Positions 11,667 to 20,848 of a stretch of DNA of 64,000 bases are shown piece by piece. Position numbers and translations under genes: made by a program. The notes beneath the pieces are model-generated. The model did not search any database. It was not told the DNA's origin and was given only the letters and a program-made list of their open reading frames with translations. The first letter of the stretch is position 1. Each line of letters opens with the position of its first letter. This DNA is from Actinobacillus seminis (GTDB taxonomy: Bacteria > Pseudomonadota > Gammaproteobacteria > Enterobacterales > Pasteurellaceae): assembly GCF_002263215.1 (NCBI RefSeq), contig NZ_NLFK01000010.1, forward strand, positions 17,317 through 81,316. Direction: 5' to 3'.

Positions 11667-12524
11667 ATGCAGCATTTATTTGGTAGTGAAATTCCAATTT
11701 TTTGTGTCTATTTTCGTGACTATATTCGCGCAAAATACCAAGTTGAGCTGGAGTTACGTCCGATTGAAAAAAACGGACTTCCAATGACAGGGGTTTATCT
11801 TGAAGAAAATTGTCAATATTTTGCCGAGATCGTGCAAGAAAAAGACGCCTTTTTAAAAAAACCTTTCGATCCCCAATATCAACAGGCAAGCTGGCAAACC
11901 GGCGATATCCGAATACACGCTCCAAAATTAACGCCATCATCATGGCAATTCCATGGATTGGCATTATTAAAACAACAAAAATTTACGCTATTTTTGACCG
12001 CACTTTGCTGTCTGATTTATATCTTCCGGTTAATCGGTTTTGAAAATATCATTTTTTCCATTGCACATTATCCCGAAGATGCGCAACAGCAAGGGGAATT
12101 ATGGCGTTATTTTTCCCATTCTTTAGTTCATCTTTCCCTTTGGCATATTGTCTTTAATTTGGCATGGTGGTGGTTATTTGGCGGCGCAATTGAAAAAGCC
12201 TTTGGATCTATCACCTTGATTTTACTTTATTTTTGTACCGCACTTTTAACGGGCTTTGCTCAAAATCTCGCCTCAGGACCTGCCTTTTTCGGTCTGTCCG
12301 GCGTGGTCTATGCGGTTCTTGGCTTTGCCTTTGTAGCGGATAAATGGAGCGATATTTCCTTTGATTTACCGCAAAACTTTTTCACCATGTTGGTCGTCGG
12401 TATCGCCTTGGGCTTTATCGCGCCGCTGATTGGTATCGAAATGGGCAATACTGCCCACATCAGCGGGCTGATTTTAGGCAGTTTATTTGGCATATTCGCT
12501 ACAAAATTAGTGCGGAAAAGATGA
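11667..12524 (+). CDS. glpG: Rhomboid intramembrane serine protease GlpG
   Basis: 285 residues. A soluble N-terminal domain (about 1-95) is followed by six membrane segments. The rhomboid signature is complete: HSLVHLSLWHIVFN (His155, His160, Asn164), the nucleophile in FFGLSG (Ser211) and the partner histidine in HISG (His264). Two uptake signals lie in the coding region (11998, 12238). Second gene of the glpEGR group; glpR follows by 83 bases. In E. coli the cell-level role of GlpG in glycerol metabolism is unclear. Confidence 0.95.
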   Translation: MQHLFGSEIPIFCVYFRDYIRAKYQVELELRPIEKNGLPMTGVYLEENCQYFAEIVQEKDAFLKKPFDPQYQQASWQTGDIRIHAPKLTPSSWQFHGLALLKQQKFTLFLTALCCLIYIFRLIGFENIIFSIAHYPEDAQQQGELWRYFSHSLVHLSLWHIVFNLAWWWLFGGAIEKAFGSITLILLYFCTALLTGFAQNLASGPAFFGLSGVVYAVLGFAFVADKWSDISFDLPQNFFTMLVVGIALGFIAPLIGIEMGNTAHISGLILGSLFGIFATKLVRKR

Positions 12525-12607
12525 TTTAAACTTAAAAATGAGCTAAAGTAGTGCCAATCAATGATGAAGATTACAACAAATAACGCAGTTAATGTTAAGG
12601 ATCGGAC

Positions 12608-13366
12608 ATGAAGCAATCTCTACGTCATAAAAAAATTATTGAGCTTGTGAAACAAAAAGGTTATCTCAGCACAGAAGAACTGGTTAATTTGCTTGGTGTC
12701 ACCCCGCAAACTATTCGGCGCGATTTGAAAGAGTTAGCAGAAACCAATCGGATTAACCGTCATCATGGCGGTGCTGCCTCAGTATCTACTTCTGAAAACA
12801 GCGATTATATTGAACGTAAACAGTTTTTTTCTCAGGAAAAGCAAATTATCGCCAATGAAGTAGCTAAAATTATTCCTAACGGTTCTTCACTTTTTATTGA
12901 TATTGGTACTACGCCGGAAGCGGTTGCCAATGCCTTATTGCAACACCAAAATTTGCGGATTGTGACCAACAACTTAAATGCGGCGCATATTTTAATGAAA
13001 AATCAAACCTTTGATATTACCATGGCAGGCGGTTCCTTGCGTCAAGATGGCGGTATTATCGGTGAGGCGACAATTGCCTTTATTTCTCAATTTCGCTTGG
13101 ATTTTGGTATTTTAGGGATCAGCAGTATTGATACGGATGGTTCATTGCTGGATTATGATTACCACGAAGTACAAGTCAAACGTGCGATTATTGAAAGTTC
13201 GCGCAATACGATTTTAGTCACGGATCATTCGAAATTCAGTCGGCGCGCCATGGTGCGTTTAGGAACATTAGCGGAAGTGGAATATTTGTTTACTGATACC
13301 GCACCGCCGGCACCGATTGTGAATTTGCTCAACGGTAGCAATGTGCAATTAAATATTTGCTGCTAA
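12608..13366 (+). CDS. glpR: Glycerol-3-phosphate regulon repressor GlpR (DeoR family)
   Basis: 252 residues. DeoR-type helix-turn-helix at about 6-57 (LSTEELVNLLGVTPQTIRRDLKEL) and a sugar-phosphate sensor domain with DIGTTPEAVA and TDHSKF. It represses glp genes until glycerol-3-phosphate binds. Candidate target palindromes ATGTTC-N6-GAACAT are visible before glpA, glpK and glpT in this window. Followed by a strong terminator. Confidence 0.95.
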   Translation: MKQSLRHKKIIELVKQKGYLSTEELVNLLGVTPQTIRRDLKELAETNRINRHHGGAASVSTSENSDYIERKQFFSQEKQIIANEVAKIIPNGSSLFIDIGTTPEAVANALLQHQNLRIVTNNLNAAHILMKNQTFDITMAGGSLRQDGGIIGEATIAFISQFRLDFGILGISSIDTDGSLLDYDYHEVQVKRAIIESSRNTILVTDHSKFSRRAMVRLGTLAEVEYLFTDTAPPAPIVNLLNGSNVQLNICC

Positions 13367-13376
13367 ATGAAAAGAT

Positions 13377-13405
13377 AAAAATGGACGCCAATGTGCGTCC
13401 ATTTT
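13377..13405. terminator. Terminator between glpR and glpC
   Basis: Stem AAAATGGACGC / GCGTCCATTTT (13378-13388 and 13395-13405) with A and T tracts outside, between the convergent ends of glpR and glpC. Confidence 0.9.
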
Positions 13406-13416
13406 ATTCCGCCCAA

Positions 13417-14688
13417 TTAGGCTAACGCTTTGGTTAACAAGGTAATTGGGTGCAAACAGGTTGTATTGGTTGACATATCAATTTGCCATTTGCAGGTTTC
13501 ACATTCTGAAATCACAAAATCAAATCTGCCACGTTCAATATTTTCAAATAAGGTATTACCAATCGCTTGCGCCACCTCATAATTTTCCGATTTAAACCCG
13601 TAAGTTCCCGCAATACCGCAACATTGTGATGGTAACATGACAATTTCTAAACCCGGAATATATTTCAAAATATCCAGCGTATAAGGCGCCCACCCGGCTT
13701 TATCGACATGACACGCAGTATGATAAGCCACTCGCAGCGGCATATTTTTAAACCGCGGTGCCTTACCTTGATTAAATAATTGATACAAATAACGCGTTAC
13801 AATATGAATATGCGGACGAACTTTGGCATTATCCATGCCCAAAATATGATGATATTCGTCGCGTAAATTCATGGTACAACTGGATGAGGTGCCAACCACA
13901 TCAATTTCCCGCTTATCAATCACTTTTGCCAATTGATCCAAATTAAAGCGAGCTTGTTTTTTAGCGCGATTTGGAAAACCGTTCACCATCAGCGGCAAAC
14001 CGCAGCATTTTTCTTTTTCCAATAACACCACACCAATATCCATGGCATTGAACAAAGTGATCAAATCCTTACCCAATTGCGGATTGTTATAATTCACATA
14101 ACAACCGTGATAATACGCCACTTTTTCACGAAAATAGGCTTGGCGTTCGGCTTCATGTTTGCTGTACCATTGGCGGAAAGAACCGAAAGAATATTTTGGC
14201 AACGCGCGATGCCGGCTGACATTTAAGGTTTTTTCCAACAAAAAGCGCGTCGCATTTAAGCCCGTGATTTTATTCACAATCGGCGCAAATGGGGTATTCA
14301 TGGTTCCCATAATATCAGTGTTACTTAAAATGGCATCACGTAATTTATGCACCAAGGATTTATTTTGTCGATCCAAATATTTATTTCTGGCTCGAATAAT
14401 CAAATCCCCGATTTTCACATCAGACGGGCAAGCCACTTCGCAACGTTTACAGTTGGTACAATATTTTAACGCTTCATCATATAGATCTGCGCTTTTCAAT
14501 CGCAAACGCTCACCATCCGGTCCCGATTGTTTTGGTCCCGGATAGAACGGATTTTGTTTAGACACCGGACAAACCGCGGTACAAGCGGTACATTTGATAC
14601 AGCTTTCAAAACTGCTGTCCATGCCTTGATGGATCACTGCCGGATGCAAATTTTGTTTTGCGCTCTCAATGAGTTCTTGAATATTCAT
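13417..14688 (-). CDS. glpC: Anaerobic glycerol-3-phosphate dehydrogenase subunit C
   Basis: 423 residues from the start at 14688, one base after the glpB stop; GGGAGAG inside the end of glpB is its ribosome site. Two ferredoxin-type 4Fe-4S motifs near the N-terminus (CIKCTACTAVCP and CTNCKRCEVACP) and two CCG domains further on (EKCCGLP, SQCCGIAG). GlpC links the GlpAB dehydrogenase to the membrane and quinones. It has about 25 more N-terminal residues than E. coli GlpC. Last gene of glpABC. Confidence 0.96.
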   Translation of the reverse strand: MNIQELIESAKQNLHPAVIHQGMDSSFESCIKCTACTAVCPVSKQNPFYPGPKQSGPDGERLRLKSADLYDEALKYCTNCKRCEVACPSDVKIGDLIIRARNKYLDRQNKSLVHKLRDAILSNTDIMGTMNTPFAPIVNKITGLNATRFLLEKTLNVSRHRALPKYSFGSFRQWYSKHEAERQAYFREKVAYYHGCYVNYNNPQLGKDLITLFNAMDIGVVLLEKEKCCGLPLMVNGFPNRAKKQARFNLDQLAKVIDKREIDVVGTSSSCTMNLRDEYHHILGMDNAKVRPHIHIVTRYLYQLFNQGKAPRFKNMPLRVAYHTACHVDKAGWAPYTLDILKYIPGLEIVMLPSQCCGIAGTYGFKSENYEVAQAIGNTLFENIERGRFDFVISECETCKWQIDMSTNTTCLHPITLLTKALA

Positions 14689-14689
14689 A

Positions 14690-15994
14690 TTATGCGACTC
14701 TCCCATTTTTTGCCCCGATGATACGTTCTGCCACCGTCAGTGCAGTAACAATCGCTACGCCGGAACCACAACCAAGGTTAATCCCGTCATAGCCGCCGAC
14801 AACATTACCGATAGCATATAAATTTTCAATAAATTGACCGCTCTTTTGCACCTGACAATCGCCATTGATTACTACACCGGCGCTGTGATAAGGTTGCGGC
14901 GCAGAAAAGCGCGAATGCGTCCAAGAAAAACGTTGATCGGCTTGGAAATTCCCATCACGAATAATATCCGCCTCAAACACCGGTTCAAGAACACGTTCAA
15001 AACTTGCCACTAGCCCATTGCTGAAAAAACTACCGGAAGCAAGAACAAAATGCTCACCAACAATGGCATCTTCCGGATGCAAACGAGTATAAATTTTTTG
15101 CACTTTTCCATCTGCCATTTCCGCGCGGGTCGCCTTGTCACCATTTAACATCAAGCCACCCAAGGCTTCAAATTGATGGCGTAATTGTTTATGTTGACGA
15201 ATGCCTAATAAAGAGGGGGGCAAGGTCGGCAATTCGTATAAATTCAATCCCGTTTCCTGTTTTAAGTTATTGAAAAATTCTTGATTTTCCATTCCAAAAC
15301 ACGCCGGTAAAAAGACCGCACTTGCATCCGCCGCCGCTTGTTTAATTTCTTGAACCAAGTCTCTGAATGTCAATTTATGTTCAAGCACTTGCGAAATATT
15401 CACACTACGGAATTCACGCCCTTCTTTACGCAATTGATCCAATTCCGAAATACTTAAATAACCTGTGGTTACGTTACAATGGGCAAACTGCGGATTTTGT
15501 ACCAAATTTTCCGCTAATAAGTGCGGTTGAAAATCGTGGTATCCTTCAATGCCTAAAATTGCAATGTGCGAATGCGAAAATTGTTGTTCCGTCAATGCCA
15601 GCATTGGAACGCTGTTCGGCGATAACCAAGATGCACGTAAACCGCCAAGCGGGGTGACGCGCCAATGATTTTGTTGCACATCCCCTTCCAGCCCTAATCC
15701 AAGGGATTGGGATAATTGTTCAAACTGTTTCGCTTTTGCCAATACTTGTTCTTCTCCGAGCAAACAATAAGGATGCTGCGGCAATTGGGTGGCTAAATCG
15801 GAATAAGATTGCGCAAACTCTACCACATTTTCGCCGCTTGGCAGTCGACTTAATAAGTCCATTGAACCGGAAGCAAAATCAATCGCTGCTTGCCCGTTAT
15901 TGATGATGACACAACGTTTACCCTGTTGTTGCAGTTCAATCCCACACGTTAAACCGGCAAGTCCGCCGCCAATAATTACCACGTCAAATTTCAT
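14690..15994 (-). CDS. glpB: Anaerobic glycerol-3-phosphate dehydrogenase subunit B
   Basis: 434 residues from [15 protein letters not shown] (15994), the conserved GlpB start with its dinucleotide-binding glycines; the frame also opens at 16042 but inside glpA. The start overlaps the end of glpA by 11 bases, with GGGGAC upstream, indicating translational coupling. Two uptake signals occur in the gene (15318, 15519). Subunit of the anaerobic, fumarate- or nitrate-linked dehydrogenase. Confidence 0.95.
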   Translation of the reverse strand: MKFDVVIIGGGLAGLTCGIELQQQGKRCVIINNGQAAIDFASGSMDLLSRLPSGENVVEFAQSYSDLATQLPQHPYCLLGEEQVLAKAKQFEQLSQSLGLGLEGDVQQNHWRVTPLGGLRASWLSPNSVPMLALTEQQFSHSHIAILGIEGYHDFQPHLLAENLVQNPQFAHCNVTTGYLSISELDQLRKEGREFRSVNISQVLEHKLTFRDLVQEIKQAAADASAVFLPACFGMENQEFFNNLKQETGLNLYELPTLPPSLLGIRQHKQLRHQFEALGGLMLNGDKATRAEMADGKVQKIYTRLHPEDAIVGEHFVLASGSFFSNGLVASFERVLEPVFEADIIRDGNFQADQRFSWTHSRFSAPQPYHSAGVVINGDCQVQKSGQFIENLYAIGNVVGGYDGINLGCGSGVAIVTALTVAERIIGAKNGRVA

Positions 15995-17675
15995 TGCTAT
16001 CTGTCCCCTGTTGCGCTTGTTCTGCAAGCGGTTGAACATCATTTAAGCCCAGTAAGCTGAAATAAATCCAGCTGGTAAATTCAGCTTCACGAATCGCATC
16101 TCCCCACGCAATCGGCTCAATGCCACGCCAACGTTCCTCCATAAATGAAGCAAGCTGTACAGTAGACCGGCGCGGTGTTGCCACTTGGAAACGCGCCATT
16201 AACCCCGCGGCACGACAAGCACAGAGTTCTGCTTGGCAAGTTCCCATACCGACACGGGTACGACGACGTAAATCAACCAAATTATTCACGTTTAATTCAT
16301 CCACCGCATAGCGTACTTCGCCGGCGGTAACCACTTCACATTCGCAAATTAACGAATAATCCAACCGCTCTTTTTTCAATAAACGGGTTACGCGTTGACC
16401 GTGGCGATAGAGTGCAGAAATACGAATGGGCGCCGGTAAAGACACAATTTGTTTTTTCGTTTCTTCATCCTCTTGATTAGAACCCGGAAGCGCAGTGGTG
16501 GCGGTTTTACATTCAGCTGATTTATTCAGTTTTTTACACACTAAATCCGTTGCCCATTCAGCCATCAAACGGTATGTCATTAATTTACCGCCGGTAATGG
16601 TGATGAAACCGTCTAATCCGTCACGTTCCGCATGATCTAATAATACAATACCGCGACTTACATTACGTCCGGACGGATCATCATCCGTCGCCACCAAAGG
16701 ACGTACGCCGGCATAGGCGCGTAACACACGGGTATGACGCAAACTTGGGGCTAATTTTTCGCCCTCACGGAATAAAATATCCACTTCTTCCGGAGTGACA
16801 ATCATGTTATCAATTTGATCGTAAGGAATACGACTTGAGGTGGTTCCAATAACACAAATTGTATCGCCAGGAACCAAAATATCCGCATCCGCCGGCTTAC
16901 GACAACGGTTGATCACCATGTTGTTGATACGGTGTCCCATGATCAATAAGGCACCTTTTGCCGGGAACATCCGAATTTTCAAATCCGCATATTCAGCAAT
17001 ACCTTGTCCCCAAATACCGCCGGCATTAACTACAATGGGTGCAAAAAACCGGCGTTCTCTTTTATTTTTGTGATCATATACTTTGGTGCCGATCACTCGT
17101 CCGCCTTCACGAAGTAATGAGATCACTTCGCAATAAGTAAAGATTTTGGCACCATGCTCCGTTGCATCCAGCATATTGGCAGCAGTTAAACGAAACGGGT
17201 CAATGGAACCGTCCGGCACCACAACAGCCCCTACTAAATCCGGATTTACCGAAGGTTCCATGCGTCCGGCAAGTTCAGGATCAATCGCGACTGCTTCAAT
17301 CCCCGAGGCGCTACAAGCATCAAGAAAGATTTTTTGATAGTTTAAATCATCTTCCGGCAACGTGATAAAAAGCCCTTTGGTATCGTCAATACAATGACGC
17401 GCAATTTGCTTTAAGATCATATTTTCTTGAATACATTCGGCTGCCGATTCTTGGTCGTTTACCGCATAGCGTGCACCGCTGTGTAATAACCCGTGATTTC
17501 GCCCGGTCGCACCGGTTGCAATATCTCGACGCTCCAATAAAACGCATTGCAATCCACGCATTGCGCAATCACGCGCAATCCCCGCTCCTGTCGCGCCGCC
17601 GCCGATAATAATCACATCCGTCGTGATCGGTGAAAAATCATCATTTGATTGATAAATTCTAGATGGAATAGGCAT
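15984..17675 (-). CDS. glpA: Anaerobic glycerol-3-phosphate dehydrogenase subunit A
   Basis: 563 residues from 17675 (MPIPSRIYQ), chosen for the GGGGAGAAGAG ribosome site and conserved length; an earlier in-frame ATG at 17711 lacks support. FAD-binding [17 protein letters not shown] near the N-terminus, and a C-terminal BFD-like cysteine region (CECEVVT ... [12 protein letters not shown]). It oxidises glycerol-3-phosphate to dihydroxyacetone phosphate. Its promoter carries a GlpR-like palindrome at 17736-17753 and a CRP site at 17780-17795. Confidence 0.96.
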   Translation of the reverse strand: MPIPSRIYQSNDDFSPITTDVIIIGGGATGAGIARDCAMRGLQCVLLERRDIATGATGRNHGLLHSGARYAVNDQESAAECIQENMILKQIARHCIDDTKGLFITLPEDDLNYQKIFLDACSASGIEAVAIDPELAGRMEPSVNPDLVGAVVVPDGSIDPFRLTAANMLDATEHGAKIFTYCEVISLLREGGRVIGTKVYDHKNKRERRFFAPIVVNAGGIWGQGIAEYADLKIRMFPAKGALLIMGHRINNMVINRCRKPADADILVPGDTICVIGTTSSRIPYDQIDNMIVTPEEVDILFREGEKLAPSLRHTRVLRAYAGVRPLVATDDDPSGRNVSRGIVLLDHAERDGLDGFITITGGKLMTYRLMAEWATDLVCKKLNKSAECKTATTALPGSNQEDEETKKQIVSLPAPIRISALYRHGQRVTRLLKKERLDYSLICECEVVTAGEVRYAVDELNVNNLVDLRRRTRVGMGTCQAELCACRAAGLMARFQVATPRRSTVQLASFMEERWRGIEPIAWGDAIREAEFTSWIYFSLLGLNDVQPLAEQAQQGTDSNEI

Positions 17676-17735
17676 AATCTCTTCTCCCCGCACCCTACAA
17701 AAGTGCCTCATTTGATGAGGCTAATCATACCTTAA

Positions 17736-17753
17736 ATGTTCGTTTTAGAAAAT
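17736..17753. promoter_or_regulatory. Candidate GlpR operator at glpABC
   Basis: ATGTTC-GTTTTA-GAAAAT, a 6-N6-6 palindrome with one mismatch to ATGTTC-N6-GAACAT. The 13 bases TGTTCGTTTTAGA recur exactly at 20754-20766 before glpK. Confidence 0.65.
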
Positions 17754-17779
17754 AAACGAGTGCATTTATATTTTATTTA

Positions 17780-17795
17780 TGTGAAGCAGATCACT
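17780..17795. promoter_or_regulatory. CRP site upstream of glpABC
   Basis: TGTGA-AGCAGA-TCACT matches the CRP consensus TGTGA-N6-TCACA with one difference, about 105 bases before the glpA start. Confidence 0.75.
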
Positions 17796-17859
17796 TTGTA
17801 ATTCCTTTAAGAACATCAAAGTACAAGATAAGCTAAAAAAATCAGCGCCTCTGACAAAG

Positions 17860-17886
17860 AAAAAACGGGAGCAATTCCCGTTTTTT
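17860..17886 (-). terminator. Terminator after the TSUP permease gene
   Basis: Arms AAAAAACGGGA (17860-17870) and TCCCGTTTTTT (17876-17886), downstream of the permease stop at 17931 on the minus strand and upstream of the glpA promoter. Confidence 0.85.
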
Positions 17887-17930
17887 TATAAATGGCGCTT
17901 AATAAAAATCGCAGTCAGCTTGCTTAAACG

Positions 17931-18734
17931 CTACATCACATATTGTAACACCAGCATATAACCCGAGAGACCCAATAAAATCCCTACAAGCCAATGTCGC
18001 ATGACTTTGGGCTGACATACTCCTCGTATTTTCATTGAGAAGAAACTTGTCACAAAAGAAAAAGCAATCACAATTAGCACTACGGAAAAATTCACATAAC
18101 CAATTTGCCAAGAATTTTCCAAATACACGGGTGGTGTTTTATTTAAATAACTATACAAACTCCCAATACCACCAAAAATCATCATCACATTACTGTAAAC
18201 CGCGATTTGATATATTTTGATACTCGGCAATAAGGCAAGCAAGGGAGACATAATGGAACCGCCGCCAATTCCTGTCATTCCTGCAACCGAGCCACCAAAG
18301 GCGCAGAGAAACACGCCTTTAATATATTCCTCGTTGCTCGCCACTGTCATCGCTTGCACTTTCGGTTTACTTATTAATACCACCAACGACAGCACGATTA
18401 GCGTAATAACAAAAACCCAAACAATAAATTCATTAGGTACTAAAAAACTGCCTTCAAATCCCAATTGCACGCCAATTAACATGCCAATGGAACACCAAAT
18501 GAGTAATTTAGCTCGAATCGCAATATGTTGGCGATAAAAATAAATCAAATTAATCATCGCAGTTCCCATCACCGTCGTTAATGATGTCGCCGCGACCATT
18601 TGCATCGAAAATTCAGGGAATAACGTATGCAAAATTGGCACCATCAACACCCCTCCACCGATACCGAATAACGCTGACATCGTATTGGTTAATATTCCAC
18701 AAAATGCAAGTATGATCATTGTCATGATTGTCAT
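17931..18734 (-). CDS. TSUP-family (TauE/SafE) membrane permease
   Basis: 267 residues from 18734 (MTIMTMIILAF), supported by AGGGGA; an ATG at 18764 in frame has no ribosome site. About eight membrane segments in two halves, each with the family's glycine motif (SALFGIGGGVLMVP and AGMTGIGGGSIMSP). The family includes exporters and importers of sulfite and other organosulfur anions; the substrate here cannot be told. It is divergent from a Crp/Fnr-type regulator, from which it is separated by a region with two palindromes and an A17 tract. Confidence 0.85.
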   Translation of the reverse strand: MTIMTMIILAFCGILTNTMSALFGIGGGVLMVPILHTLFPEFSMQMVAATSLTTVMGTAMINLIYFYRQHIAIRAKLLIWCSIGMLIGVQLGFEGSFLVPNEFIVWVFVITLIVLSLVVLISKPKVQAMTVASNEEYIKGVFLCAFGGSVAGMTGIGGGSIMSPLLALLPSIKIYQIAVYSNVMMIFGGIGSLYSYLNKTPPVYLENSWQIGYVNFSVVLIVIAFSFVTSFFSMKIRGVCQPKVMRHWLVGILLGLSGYMLVLQYVM

Positions 18735-19039
18735 TTCTATTTTCCCCTTGGCTAAACTTGGCATTTAACTAATTATAATTTTGCGTAAAAAAACACCGCT
18801 CTTATTTTATATTTGAAATACGTTTTGCATAATTTATGCATATTGTGCCGAGTATAAAATAAATTTTATTATGATCACTATCATATCTTAGTCGTGGGAG
18901 GCAAGGCACACAGGGGGTAAAAAAAAAAAAAAAAATGATAATATCGCCTGACAAGTCTAAGCTGTAGCAGAGCATTTCTATAAGTAAACAGACTAATTGC
19001 ATTTTATGCATTTCCAATATAATGTAATGAGGACATTTT
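18735..19039. promoter_or_regulatory. Divergent control region with A17 tract and two TGCAT palindromes
   Basis: 305 bases without a gene between the TSUP permease and the Crp/Fnr-type regulator. It holds a perfect palindrome TGCATAA-T-TTATGCA (18826-18840), a related TGCAT-TTT-ATGCA (18998-19010), and 17 consecutive A at 18919-18935. GAGGAC before 19040 is the regulator's ribosome site. The palindromes could be operators for the regulator itself; this is inference. Confidence 0.5.
18919..18935. repeat. Homopolymer tract A17
   Basis: Seventeen A in a row, preceded by GGGGGT, 105 bases upstream of the Crp/Fnr-type gene. Long single-base tracts in promoters can change length by slippage and vary expression. 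Confidence 0.9.
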
Positions 19040-19621
19040 ATGTCAATAATTTACCCTACCGATTTAAAACACTGTCAACTTACCTACTTAAATTCTTTCT
19101 CCAAAGGAGCCACTATTTATACTCAAGGAGAGGAAGCTAAGGAGTTTTATTACATAATTAACGGACTTATAGGGTTATACCATTCCCTGGACAACGGAAA
19201 AGAAAGTTTGGTACGCCTTTACCAGAAAGGAGAATATTTTGGCTATCGAACGTTATTTGATAGAAATATCTATCATTGTAATGCTAAAGTACTTGTTAAC
19301 GCAGTGCTTATTAGGATTAAACCGACAAACCTTAATACATTTTTTATTGAGAATCCTAAGATGAATAAATTTTTAATTCAAGCACTTGCGAATGAATTGC
19401 GTGAAGCAGAGCAACGCTTAACTAAAATTTCTTATTTACGCACTTTAGATCGAGTAATTGATAGCATTTATTTTCTGACAGATAACTTTCCCTATTATAA
19501 CTGGACTCATCGTGAAATTGCCGAATATGCCGGATGTGAAACAGAGACTGCTATTCGAATTACTAAGGAACTCAAACGTAACGGATTATTAAAAAATTTA
19601 CATAAAGATAAAACAGAGTAA
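19040..19621 (+). CDS. Crp/Fnr-family transcriptional regulator
   Basis: 193 residues. N-terminal cyclic-nucleotide-binding-like beta barrel (about 15-110; GATIYTQGEEAKEFYYIINGLIGL, KGEYFGYRTLF) and C-terminal winged helix (about 145-190; THREIAEYAGCETETAIRITKELKRNGLL). No N-terminal cysteine cluster, so it is not an Fnr-type oxygen sensor. It differs clearly from CRP itself and the ligand is unknown. It sits inside the glp block, divergent from a TSUP permease and convergent with glpF; either may be its target. Confidence 0.85.
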   Translation: MSIIYPTDLKHCQLTYLNSFSKGATIYTQGEEAKEFYYIINGLIGLYHSLDNGKESLVRLYQKGEYFGYRTLFDRNIYHCNAKVLVNAVLIRIKPTNLNTFFIENPKMNKFLIQALANELREAEQRLTKISYLRTLDRVIDSIYFLTDNFPYYNWTHREIAEYAGCETETAIRITKELKRNGLLKNLHKDKTE

Positions 19622-19669
19622 ATGCTCCTCTGCTTTATCTTTTTACACTCAAATAAATACCAATCGGTA

Positions 19670-20413
19670 TTATACCATCACCAAACTATAACCTAATGCC
19701 GCTAAGATTCCGCCGATAATTGGACCGATAACCGGCACCCAAGCATATCCCCAGTCAGCCGAGGTTTTGAGTTTTTTACCTAAAATCGCTAATGCAATAC
19801 GCGGTCCCAAATCACGAGCAGGGTTAATCGCATAACCGGTTGTTCCTCCGAGACTCAAACCAATCGCCCACACCAAAATAGCTACCGGCAATGCTCCAAT
19901 TGAACCTAAACCAATTGGGGTCTCTGCATTCGTCCCCGGCAAAACAATTGATCCCGCGGAAATATAGAAAATGACTGAAACTAATACAATAGTACCGATG
20001 ATCTCACTGACCAGATTGCTGGAAAATTTACGAATCGCCGGTTCTGTGCAAAAACAAGCTCTTTTAACCCCCTCATCTTCTGTTACAGCGAAATGGTCGC
20101 AATAGAATAAATATACAACCAGCCCACCTAAAATACCTCCGACAATTTGTGCCAAAATATACCCCGGCACCATCCCCCAATCAAATGTTCCGTGCATAGC
20201 CAGTCCAAGGGTAACTGCCGGATTTAAATGCGCACCACTATAAGGTCCGACCGCAACAACTGCAACATAAACCGCAAAAGCCCATGCTGTGGTAATCACT
20301 ATCCAACCACCGGCATTTCCTTTGGTTTTATTTAAACACACATTGGCGACCACTCCATTCCCCATTAAAACAAGTAACACGGTACCTAAAAACTCTGCAA
20401 GATAAGCATTCAT
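19670..20413 (-). CDS. glpF: Glycerol uptake facilitator (aquaglyceroporin)
   Basis: 247 residues, six membrane segments and two half-helices with the paired motifs HLNPAVTLG and INPARDLGPR; the aspartate after the second NPA is typical of glycerol-conducting channels. AAGGAG stands before the ATG. It is divergent from glpK rather than in one operon with it, with about 435 bases of control region between them. Confidence 0.95.
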   Translation of the reverse strand: MNAYLAEFLGTVLLVLMGNGVVANVCLNKTKGNAGGWIVITTAWAFAVYVAVVAVGPYSGAHLNPAVTLGLAMHGTFDWGMVPGYILAQIVGGILGGLVVYLFYCDHFAVTEDEGVKRACFCTEPAIRKFSSNLVSEIIGTIVLVSVIFYISAGSIVLPGTNAETPIGLGSIGALPVAILVWAIGLSLGGTTGYAINPARDLGPRIALAILGKKLKTSADWGYAWVPVIGPIIGGILAALGYSLVMV

Positions 20414-20679
20414 ATAAAGAATCTCCTTAACGAATTATGAAAGTTATGCTTTTATTATTGCCAAATAATAAAGCATTCCGTATTTTCTTCGTTTTCAATC
20501 AAAATAATGTTCTTTTGAATATCTTTAAGTGCTAGGTGATTATCTAACTTTGTATTAATAATTCAATGCACTTTCTATGCTTTTTTGTAAATGTGTTAAC
20601 TTAATCACACTTTTACTCTCCCTATTGTGTTTTTAATGAACAATAAAGCGGTTACAAAAAGAGTACAACAGCTATTTTA

Positions 20680-20695
20680 TGTGAGCAGGCTCAAA
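20680..20695. promoter_or_regulatory. CRP-like site between glpF and glpK
   Basis: TGTGA-GCAGGC-TCAAA, one difference from TGTGA-N6-TCACA. Confidence 0.6.
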
Positions 20696-20752
20696 TATTT
20701 GAAATATTCTTATTCCCAAACAACATATTTTATATTAGATTTTTCGCGTAAT

Positions 20753-20770
20753 TTGTTCGTTTTAGATCAA
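20753..20770. promoter_or_regulatory. Candidate GlpR operator at glpK
   Basis: TTGTTC-GTTTTA-GATCAA, 6-N6-6 architecture as at glpA, sharing the exact 13-mer TGTTCGTTTTAGA with that site. Confidence 0.6.
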
Positions 20771-20848
20771 AAAATCTATATTTAAATCTGTAAAGTGCAT
20801 ATACCGATTTTTAATTTATATTGGATTTCAGATCACAGGAAATTTATT

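Larger units (their letters stand above)
20414..20848. promoter_or_regulatory. Divergent glpF/glpK control region
   Basis: 435 bases without a gene. It contains a CRP-like site at 20680-20695, a GlpR-like palindrome at 20753-20770 and the glpK ribosome site AGGA at 20837-20840. Nothing else recognisable was found. Confidence 0.7.

Noticed and set aside
20592..20609. TGTGT ... TCACA between glpF and glpK as a CRP site
   Set aside because: The spacer is 8 bases; the site at 20680-20695 has the right spacing.
20821..20848. TTG at 20821 as the real glpK start
   Set aside because: No ribosome site, no conserved residues, and a normal ATG with AGGA stands at 20849 in the frame expected before the A-run change.
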